A stretch of DNA of 19,696 nucleotides from an uncultured Collinsella sp. (lineage in GTDB: Bacteria; Actinomycetota; Coriobacteriia; Coriobacteriales; Coriobacteriaceae). Positions within the stretch are counted from its first letter, which is position 1, and every line of letters starts with the position of its first letter. Positions 15,080 through 19,696 of this stretch are shown here, in pieces. The position numbers were made by a program, and so were the translations under genes. The stretch lies in NCBI GenBank assembly GCA_959606065.1, contig CAUHHV010000029.1, positions 1-19,696 of the forward strand, written 5' to 3'. The notes beneath the pieces were generated by a model that was not told the DNA's origin, did not search any database, and saw nothing but the letters and a program-made list of their open reading frames with translations.

Positions 15080-15147
15080 AAAACCGTCATTTGCCGTACA
15101 TTAGTTAACATTCGCAACAATTATTTATGATACCCCAACGCGGAAGT

Positions 15148-15474
15148 CTATTGCTCGTCCTTCTTGCGTCGCATAAGCTCCTCAACGTCGATACCCGCGG
15201 CCTCGAGCATGCGCTCGACATTCTTTTTGGCGTTGGTCGTGCCAACTTTAAGCACGATCGAAAGCGGAGTGCCCACCACTAGGCACACGATGCCCACGGG
15301 GACACCCCAGCCGGGGCCTCCCTGCATACCCCACATCCCCATCAAAAAGCCAATCGCCACGAGCGAATAGCCCAGGCGCAGCCAAACGTTGAGCCGCTGA
15401 ATAGCATCGGTCTGCATCTTTGCCTCGCGGATCAAGTCGTCGCGCGAAAGGTCGTGTCCGTGTTTCTCGTGCAT
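15148..15474 (-). CDS. Small two-helix membrane protein of unknown function
   Basis: The 108-residue product has a charged, His-rich start, then two hydrophobic segments (about 34-50 and 58-76) separated by a Gly/Pro-rich turn (GMQGGPGWGVP), and a charged, probably helical tail containing KKNVERMLEAAGIDVEELMRRKK. No family is recognised. The ATG follows GAGGAGG at ideal spacing, so it is very likely translated. It lies between the PTS operon terminator and marR on the same strand, 68 bp before marR, and may be co-transcribed with it. Four GTGCA units lie immediately upstream. Confidence 0.75.
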   Translation of the reverse strand: MHEKHGHDLSRDDLIREAKMQTDAIQRLNVWLRLGYSLVAIGFLMGMWGMQGGPGWGVPVGIVCLVVGTPLSIVLKVGTTNAKKNVERMLEAAGIDVEELMRRKKDEQ

Positions 15475-15487
15475 ATGGGTCCTCCTC

Positions 15488-15516
15488 GTGCAAAGCGTGC
15501 ATCATGTGCAAGTGCA
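15488..15516. promoter_or_regulatory. Four GTGCA units before the small membrane protein gene
   Basis: GTGCA begins at 15488, 15497, 15506 and 15512; the first three are exactly nine bases apart. The cluster overlaps the region between a possible TATATT -10 (near 15550, minus strand) and the ribosome site. It may be an operator array, though the composition is simple enough to arise by chance. Confidence 0.3.
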
Positions 15517-15610
15517 TCGTTTGTCGAATACGTCATCTTTCAAGAGCAATATAGCGGGTGTCGTGTAGGCGATGGAAGTCGCTGGCCATATTGCCCTCGA
15601 AGGGCGGCGC

Positions 15611-15648
15611 AAAATCAGAAGGCCGTGCGGTTGAGGCCGCACGGCCTT
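15611..15648 (-). terminator. Intrinsic terminator of the PTS operon
   Basis: Perfect twelve-base arms AAGGCCGTGCGG and CCGCACGGCCTT with a six-base loop, followed on the minus strand by CTGATTTTG. It lies 23 bases after the EIID stop codon. Confidence 0.85.
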
Positions 15649-15670
15649 ACAGGGGGCCAGGGGATGATGA

Positions 15671-16498
15671 CTAGTAGCTCAGTGCCGGGTCGAAGAAGCC
15701 AATGAGAACGCCCACAAATGCGATCACAACGAGGATCAGCATCATAACGATGGGGTTGACCTTCTTCTTGGTCATCATGTACCAGCAGAAGATGATGAAG
15801 ATCATCGGCAGCAGGTGCGGATAGATGCCATCGAGCGTGTCCTGGAACTTACCGCCACCGGGCAGCACCAGGTTGGGGCTGCAGGTGATGGAGACCCAAG
15901 TTGCGCCCACGGCACCGATGACCATGGTACCGACCATCACGATGGAATCGCGAAGAGCCTTTGCCTTGGGGCCAACGAGGGCCTCGACCGCCTTGCCGCC
16001 GAGCTCATAGCCCTGGTTGTAGGCAAAGCGCATGCCAAGGAACATGAGCAGGTTCCACACGACAATATAGAAGATGGCACCGAGCGGAGAGCCGCCGGTC
16101 GAGAGACCTAGGGCGATACCGAGCAGGATCGGGATCAGGGTACCGACGATCAGCGAGTCGCCAAGGCCGGCGAGCGGGCCCATGAGGCCGGCGCGGATGC
16201 CGTTGATGGCGTCGTCATCGATGGCCTCGCCGTTTGCGCGAGCCTCCTCGAGGCCGGCGGTGACGCCGACAATCATGGTGCCGATCTGCGGCTCGGTGTT
16301 GAAGAACGCGGAGTAGGTCTGGAGGGCCTGCTTCTGCTCCTCGGGCGTGTCGTAGAGCTCCTCGACGATCGGAAGCATGGCGCACAGGTAACCGAAGGTC
16401 TGCATGTGCTCCTGCGAGAAGCAAGTCAGGTTGCCGTAGGACCAGTTGCGGAACGACTTGGCAAGCGTTTTCTTAGAGAGTTTCTTCTTCTCTGCCAT
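15671..16498 (-). CDS. PTS mannose/sorbose-family EIID subunit
   Basis: EIID is the second membrane subunit found only in mannose-family PTS transporters; with EIIC it forms the sugar channel. The 275-residue protein has the family features: an amphipathic start (SFRNWSYGNLTCFSQEHMQTFGYL), the Glu/Asn-rich FFNTEPQIGTMIVGVTAGLEE segment, GIRAGLMGPLAGLGDSLIVGTLIPI, and C-terminal membrane helices. Its ATG overlaps the EIIC stop codon by one base (TAATG). The ribosome site AGGAGG seven bases upstream is embedded in the codons of the EIIC acidic tail, so translation is coupled. It is the last gene of the operon. The sugar cannot be read from the sequence; candidates in this family include mannose, fructose, sorbose, GalNAc and GlcN. 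Confidence 0.95.
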   Translation of the reverse strand: MAEKKKLSKKTLAKSFRNWSYGNLTCFSQEHMQTFGYLCAMLPIVEELYDTPEEQKQALQTYSAFFNTEPQIGTMIVGVTAGLEEARANGEAIDDDAINGIRAGLMGPLAGLGDSLIVGTLIPILLGIALGLSTGGSPLGAIFYIVVWNLLMFLGMRFAYNQGYELGGKAVEALVGPKAKALRDSIVMVGTMVIGAVGATWVSITCSPNLVLPGGGKFQDTLDGIYPHLLPMIFIIFCWYMMTKKKVNPIVMMLILVVIAFVGVLIGFFDPALSY

Positions 16499-17355
16499 TA
16501 GATGTCCTCCTCTTCCTCATCATCGGAGCCCGAGGCGATAGCTGCCTTGGGAGCGTTTGCGAGGTCGATCTTGAGCGAAGCGATCTCATAGTTGATCAGG
16601 GCGAAGAAGCAGCCGATGCCGGCAGCGGCAATCAGGTTGCACCCCATGACAGCGGACAGGGTGAAGCCGAAGAAGAACGTGAGGAAGTCCGTCGGCTTGG
16701 AGATGACCTGCTTGAGCAGGATGGCGATACCGACGGTAGGCAGCAGCGAGCCGACGGTGAACAGCGTCTTCATCGCGATGCCGTCCATGGGCATGTAGGT
16801 CTTCATGAGGTCGACCATGGCGGTGCCGCCCATGGTGATGATGAACGTCGGGAGGAACGAGCAGACGATGTGACCAATCCAAGGCAGAACGTTGTTGACC
16901 AGGTAGAGCTTGTGGAGATCGCCCTTCTCGAGCCACTTCCACCCCATGCCCTGCCACACCAGGTTGATGGTGGCGGTGCCATAGAAGAGCACAGTGCCGA
17001 GCGTGCCGACGGCGGCACCGAGGGATGCGGCCATGCCGGCAGCCTCAGCGGAGGCGGGATCGATGCCCGAGTTCTTGATGGCGAGGATCGCCAGCGGGAT
17101 GCCGATATAGGACACGGCGCGGACGTCGGCGGAGACGGTTCCGCCGGGGGTCACGAGAGCGATGTAGACAACCTGGATGGCAGCGCCGACGAGGATGCCC
17201 GTCTGCATATCGCCCATGATGATGCCGACGATGAGGCCGGCGACCAGAGGACGACCCAGAGTGTAGTTGCCGATCGTCGTGCCGCCCATGCCAGGCAGTG
17301 ATGCCAGGCAGGCGAACAGGCCGAACAGCGCGGCTTGGAATGCATTGATTGCCAT
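16498..17355 (-). CDS. PTS mannose/sorbose-family EIIC subunit
   Basis: EIIC is a membrane subunit that binds and translocates the sugar. The 285-residue protein is hydrophobic through most of its length, with family-typical segments TLGRPLVAGLIVGIIMGDMQTGILVGAAIQVVYI near the start, TPGGTVSADVRAVSYIGIPLA, and later helices around residues 120-260. The C-terminus ends in an acidic tail, SDDEEEEDI, whose GAG/GAA codons also form the ribosome site of EIID. The ATG follows AAAGGGGAAAGC. It lies 71 bp after EIIB, and that gap contains a small hairpin. Confidence 0.95.
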   Translation of the reverse strand: MAINAFQAALFGLFACLASLPGMGGTTIGNYTLGRPLVAGLIVGIIMGDMQTGILVGAAIQVVYIALVTPGGTVSADVRAVSYIGIPLAILAIKNSGIDPASAEAAGMAASLGAAVGTLGTVLFYGTATINLVWQGMGWKWLEKGDLHKLYLVNNVLPWIGHIVCSFLPTFIITMGGTAMVDLMKTYMPMDGIAMKTLFTVGSLLPTVGIAILLKQVISKPTDFLTFFFGFTLSAVMGCNLIAAAGIGCFFALINYEIASLKIDLANAPKAAIASGSDDEEEEDI

Positions 17356-17377
17356 GCTTTCCCCTTTCTTTATTCCT

Positions 17378-17398
17378 CAGCCCCTTTCCCCAGGGCTG
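17378..17398 (-). other. Intercistronic hairpin between EIIB and EIIC
   Basis: CAGCCC and GGGCTG arms around a nine-base loop lie 28 bases past the EIIB stop codon and 22 bases before the EIIC start. There is no T run, so it is more likely an mRNA processing or stability element than a terminator. Confidence 0.4.
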
Positions 17399-17426
17399 TA
17401 GGTACCAAAATGCGGCTGGCGCCTAA

Positions 17427-17915
17427 CTAGAAGCCAAACTGACCGCGGAACTTGGGCCACTCACCGATGGACTTCTCCTTGATAAGGGCGAACTCGACCG
17501 TGTAGCCGGCGTTGGTGAGATCCTCGAGCGCCTGGGCCTCTTCCTGCGTGATCGACTGGTTGTTGCCGAGCTTGGTGGTGCCGGGACGATCGTTGCAGGG
17601 ACCGACGATGATGCGGTCCATGCCGGGCTTAAAGCCAAAATCGACGAGAAGTTCCTTCATGTCGAGCGGGTTCTTGGTGATCAGGAAGTACTTGGTGTTG
17701 GACTTGAGAACCTTCTCGGAGACCTCCTTGAAGTGCTCCTTGGTCCACACGAACGTCTTCTTGCCCGAGGCACTCTTGTAGGCCTCCTTGAGCACGGGGT
17801 TGGACGCCGCGGCGTCGTTGACGGCGATAAGACCGTCGCAGGGATACTCGAGGGCCCAACGGGTAACGGTCTGTCCATGGATCATACGGTCGTCAATACG
17901 GATGAACGAAATCAT
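17427..17915 (-). CDS. PTS mannose/sorbose-family EIIB subunit
   Basis: EIIB accepts phosphate from EIIA and hands it to the incoming sugar. The 162-residue protein opens with ISFIRIDDRMIHGQTVTRW, in which His13 is the expected phosphorylated histidine; length and the later RIIVGPCNDRPGTTKLGNN segment fit the family. The ATG at 17913-17915 is chosen because GGGGAG lies five bases before it; an in-frame ATG 21 bases upstream lacks a ribosome site and would displace the active-site strand. It is separated from EIIA by 83 bp containing a hairpin. Confidence 0.95.
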   Translation of the reverse strand: MISFIRIDDRMIHGQTVTRWALEYPCDGLIAVNDAAASNPVLKEAYKSASGKKTFVWTKEHFKEVSEKVLKSNTKYFLITKNPLDMKELLVDFGFKPGMDRIIVGPCNDRPGTTKLGNNQSITQEEAQALEDLTNAGYTVEFALIKEKSIGEWPKFRGQFGF

Positions 17916-17936
17916 ACGTTCTCCCCTTTCCTTCAT

Positions 17937-17957
17937 GAGGCCCGCGGTCGCGGCCTC
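17937..17957 (-). other. Intercistronic hairpin between EIIA and EIIB
   Basis: GAGGCC and GGCCTC arms with an inner GC-rich stretch lie just before the EIIB ribosome site and are not followed by a T run. They could tune the ratio of the soluble subunits by mRNA processing. Confidence 0.4.
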
Positions 17958-17998
17958 TTCTTCCTAACGTTTGCAGCTAGATGAAACCTTGGTGCGGC

Positions 17999-18433
17999 CT
18001 AGATGTCGTCGTCCTCGTCGTCGGCGTCATCGGTCGGGACCACAAGCTCGGACATACCGTTCTTGCCCTCCTGCAGCATCATCTGCTTGAGAGAATCCAG
18101 GTCCATGGTGGCAAGCCCCATCATGGCGGTCATAGCCATGGGCAGATTCATACCGCCGAAGGCAATGGTGTGGGCGAGCAAGCCCTTCTCGGCCATCGTG
18201 TTCATAGCATTGGTGAGCGGCGATCCGCCCAGGATGTCACCGAGCAGGACAACCTCGTCATCGGCGGTAACGGGAGCGACCATCGCCTTGACGTTCTCGA
18301 CATATTCGTCAGCGCCCATGCCGTCCACGAGACTCGTCGACAAGATGTTCGGGGCGTCATTGCCGAGCATCTTGAGGACACTGTGCAGTCCGGGAGCGAG
18401 CGTTCCGTGACTGACCATTACCAGATACCGCAT
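17999..18433 (-). CDS. PTS mannose-family EIIA subunit
   Basis: EIIA accepts phosphate from HPr. The 144-residue protein begins MRYLVMVSHGTLAPGL, with His9 as the expected phosphorylated residue, and contains the DILGGSPLTNAMNTMAEKG segment and the GMNLPMAMTAM segment of the mannose EIIA fold. The ATG at 18431-18433 follows AGGAG at five bases; an in-frame start 72 bases upstream would add a basic, non-conserved lead through the promoter region and is rejected. The C-terminus is a strongly acidic tail (DDADDEDDDI) not needed by the fold and resembling that of EIIC. It is the first gene of the EIIA-EIIB-EIIC-EIID operon, downstream of the palindromic sites at 18504-18566. Confidence 0.95.
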   Translation of the reverse strand: MRYLVMVSHGTLAPGLHSVLKMLGNDAPNILSTSLVDGMGADEYVENVKAMVAPVTADDEVVLLGDILGGSPLTNAMNTMAEKGLLAHTIAFGGMNLPMAMTAMMGLATMDLDSLKQMMLQEGKNGMSELVVPTDDADDEDDDI

Positions 18434-18503
18434 GCGGTCTCCTCTCGACCTGCCGTGTGTCGCACGGCTTTGCTTTTTGCTGAGATTATTGTTGCGCCGG
18501 GGC

Positions 18504-18515
18504 ATGTTCGGTACA
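18504..18515 (-). promoter_or_regulatory. Shared element ATGTTCGGTACA, PTS copy
   Basis: Same twelve bases as upstream of the GH31 gene, here preceded by CGGGGC (one extra C). Its near edge is 71 bp from the EIIA start codon, exactly as in the GH31 copy. It overlaps a -35-like TTGTAC of the candidate PTS promoter. Confidence 0.6.
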
Positions 18516-18519
18516 AGAA

Positions 18520-18566
18520 AATAGTTGCGAACGGCAACTATTCATCGGTTAACGGTAGCAACTATT
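18520..18566. promoter_or_regulatory. Candidate GntR operator: AATAGTTGC palindrome plus extra half-site
   Basis: AATAGTTGC (18520-18528) and GCAACTATT (18534-18542) form a perfect inverted repeat with a five-base spacer. A third GCAACTATT lies at 18558-18566, 24 bp from the second, so two half-sites face the same way about two helical turns apart. The location just upstream of the candidate -35 of the PTS operon and beside gntR makes the UTRA regulator the likely binder. Confidence 0.65.
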
Positions 18567-18741
18567 TTTGTTCCTAAATTATTTTTTCTTCTAATTATTT
18601 TTAAAATAGCAGGTAGATTGTCTGATAAATGTTTTATGTTCCTTATGCACCATACATACCAGCAAGAATCGGGCCTGGCATCTCCGGTTTGCCCCGCAGT
18701 GTCAGACCATGTCACGTACGCCCACGATATGGAGGTACCCC

Positions 18742-19524
18742 ATGGATATGATCTCGTTTCTCGCCTCCGAACCCTTCGACCGCAGCGGTGATACGCCGCT
18801 CTATGTCCAACTTAAACATCGAATCGCCCTGCTTATCGCCAGCCAGGCGTTCGACACCAAGACGCCGCTGCCACGCGAGCTCGAAATCTGTGAGCGGCTA
18901 GAGTTATCGCGCGCGACCGTGCGCCGTTGCTTCCAAGATCTCGTCATCGAGGGGCGCGTGGTGCGCAAACGTGGGCAGGGAACGTTCATCAAACCCCAAA
19001 CCTCAGCACCCGGCATCGACCTGGCCCTGAATTTCAGCGCGCGGATGTGCGAAGCGGGACGGGTTCCGAGCTCGCAGATTCTCGCCTTTTCAAGCATACC
19101 GGCCGTCCGCGGCATCGCCTCTGGGCTCAAAGTGCCCGAGGGGACACCCGTCTGGGAGATTCGCCGCCTGCGTCTCGCCAACGACAAACCCATGGAGCTC
19201 AACTACGTCTATATCCCCGTGTCACTTTGCCCCGAGCTCACACGCAAAGACGTGGATGGCTCGCTCTACGCCTATATCGCGGAAAAGACCGGCATCCTGC
19301 CCGCAAGCGTCGATGCCGTCTACGAGACGGTCAACCTCGACAAGCATGAGGCGCGCCTTTTGGGACAGAACACCGGTAAGGCGGCGATGCGCATCGTGCG
19401 TTCGACCTACGACAAGACGGGAACCCCGTTCGAGGTAGGCGTGCTCATCAGCTGCGACGGTCAGGCAAAGCTGCACGTGCACATCGCCGCCGACAAAACA
19501 ACCTTCACCGCCACAGCCCAATAA
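18742..19524 (+). CDS. GntR-family (HutC/UTRA) transcriptional regulator
   Basis: The 260-residue protein has an N-terminal GntR winged helix (about 15-85): PLYVQLKHRIALLI, then PLPRELEICERLELSRATVRR and the wing VVRKRGQGTFI. It is followed by a UTRA effector domain (about 95-245) with VWEIRRLRLANDKPMELNYVYIP, a variant of the usual substrate-binding strand. UTRA regulators of PTS operons usually sense a phosphorylated sugar. The ATG at 18742 is chosen because GGAGG lies six bases before it; an in-frame ATG 33 bases upstream has no ribosome site. It is divergent from the mannose-family PTS and probably controls it through the palindrome at 18520-18566. A strong hairpin ends the gene. Confidence 0.93.
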   Translation: MDMISFLASEPFDRSGDTPLYVQLKHRIALLIASQAFDTKTPLPRELEICERLELSRATVRRCFQDLVIEGRVVRKRGQGTFIKPQTSAPGIDLALNFSARMCEAGRVPSSQILAFSSIPAVRGIASGLKVPEGTPVWEIRRLRLANDKPMELNYVYIPVSLCPELTRKDVDGSLYAYIAEKTGILPASVDAVYETVNLDKHEARLLGQNTGKAAMRIVRSTYDKTGTPFEVGVLISCDGQAKLHVHIAADKTTFTATAQ

Positions 19525-19533
19525 ATCCAAAAC

Positions 19534-19580
19534 GTGGGCGCCGTCGTTCAAACAAACGACGGCGCCCACACTCACTTTTT
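19534..19580. terminator. Strong, probably bidirectional terminator after gntR
   Basis: Perfect 15-base arms GTGGGCGCCGTCGTT and AACGACGGCGCCCAC with a six-base loop. The plus strand continues ACTCACTTTTT and the minus strand GTTTTGGATTTATT, so both directions have a T-rich tail. This suggests that a minus-strand gene ends just to the right. Confidence 0.85.
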
Positions 19581-19696
19581 ATTCAGCCCTAGTCATCGCG
19601 CAAAGTCCCTTCGGCAGCACACGGTGCAGCCAAGTCACCGCAGGCCGGGGCGGGAGGCGGTCCTTTCTCTCGGAAAACTTCGCGAAGCCCAGTTTC
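19579..19696 (-). CDS. Possible 3' end of a minus-strand gene (doubtful)
   Basis: A minus-strand frame is open from the right edge of the window to a TAA at 19579-19581, 38 codons, ending in TWLHRVLPKGLCAMTRAE. The stop codon abuts a hairpin with a T-rich tail in this direction, as expected for a real gene end. Against it, no domain is recognised and the frame begins inside the second copy of the palindromic repeat. It may equally be repeat-derived non-coding sequence. Confidence 0.25.
   Translation of the reverse strand, partial: KLGFAKFSERKDRLPPRPAVTWLHRVLPKGLCAMTRAE
19662..19696. repeat. Nested palindromic element, copy 2 (inverted, cut by window end)
   Basis: The left arm CCTTTCTCTCGGAAA and the 16-base loop ACTTCGCGAAGCCCAG are followed by TTTC at the window edge. 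The loop is the exact reverse complement of that in copy 1 (14430-14445). The arms differ from copy 1 (CTCTCGG instead of CCCTCGGG), and the last four bases agree with the arm folding back on itself. Confidence 0.8.

Larger units (their letters stand above)
18434..18741. other. 308-bp divergent regulatory region between PTS operon and gntR
   Basis: The region holds the EIIA ribosome site and leader, the ATGTTCGGTACA element, the AATAGTTGC palindrome with an extra half-site, and then about 75 bp of very AT-rich sequence (18563-18640) before the gntR ribosome site (GGAGG, 18731-18735). A minus-strand promoter can be drawn as TTGTAC (18511-18516) and ACAATA (18487-18492), 18 bases apart. A plus-strand promoter for gntR probably lies in the AT-rich part but is not clear. 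No gene is seen. Confidence 0.6.

Noticed and set aside
15080..15147. Riboswitch or tRNA in the gaps around marR and the PTS genes
   Set aside because: No cloverleaf or known riboswitch core was seen; the gaps are short and explained by ribosome sites and simple hairpins.
18434..18505. Longer EIIA start adding 24 basic residues
   Set aside because: It would extend through the leader and candidate -10, has no ribosome site, and pushes the active-site strand away from the N-terminus; the ATG at 18433 has an AGGAG.

Overview
The window looks like a chromosomal segment of a high-GC, Gram-positive gut actinobacterium, most likely class Coriobacteriia and probably Collinsella. This rests on the style of the proteins (a class B sortase beside an IPNTG-anchored FIVAR/CBM32 giant enzyme, mannose-family PTS with a UTRA regulator, B. 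subtilis-type PurF) and on GC-rich coding with AT-rich regulatory gaps. No database search was possible. No rRNA, tRNA, CRISPR array or insertion sequence was seen.

Layout. Positions 1-89 hold the 5' end of a fructose-type PTS EIIA gene. Positions 242-3864 (minus strand) are a purine block transcribed purF, purM, purN: purM and purN overlap, and purF and purM are separated by a 157-bp gap full of hairpins. A plus-strand membrane protein of the CmpB/PF06541 type (4161-5390) runs divergently from purF. Positions 7466-5497 are a compact minus-strand group, purE, class B sortase, MoaE-like protein. Positions 14097-7684 encode a 2137-residue secreted, cell-wall-anchored GH31 enzyme with FN3, CBM32-like, dockerin-like, cohesin-like, bacterial Ig-like and FIVAR modules. 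Next come a long intergenic region (14098-14602), a MarR regulator, a small two-helix membrane protein, and a complete mannose-family PTS operon (EIIA, EIIB, EIIC, EIID, positions 18433-15671). A GntR/UTRA regulator (18742-19524) is divergent from the PTS, and its downstream hairpin could serve both strands.

How the parts may work together. The GH31 catalytic region resembles the alpha-N-acetylgalactosaminidase branch of GH31, which acts on mucin-type O-glycans. This assignment is from recalled motifs and must be tested. The GH31 gene and the PTS operon share a near-identical upstream element (ATGTTCGGTACA preceded by CGGGG), placed exactly 71 bp from both start codons. This suggests they are co-regulated parts of one system: surface hydrolysis of host glycans followed by PTS uptake of the released sugar. 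The PTS promoter also carries a separate palindrome that fits the divergent GntR regulator.

Other notable items are a run of nine G in the GH31 leader (possible phase variation) and a 46-bp nested palindrome at 14415-14460. That palindrome recurs inverted at the window's right end with an identical 16-base loop and altered arms.
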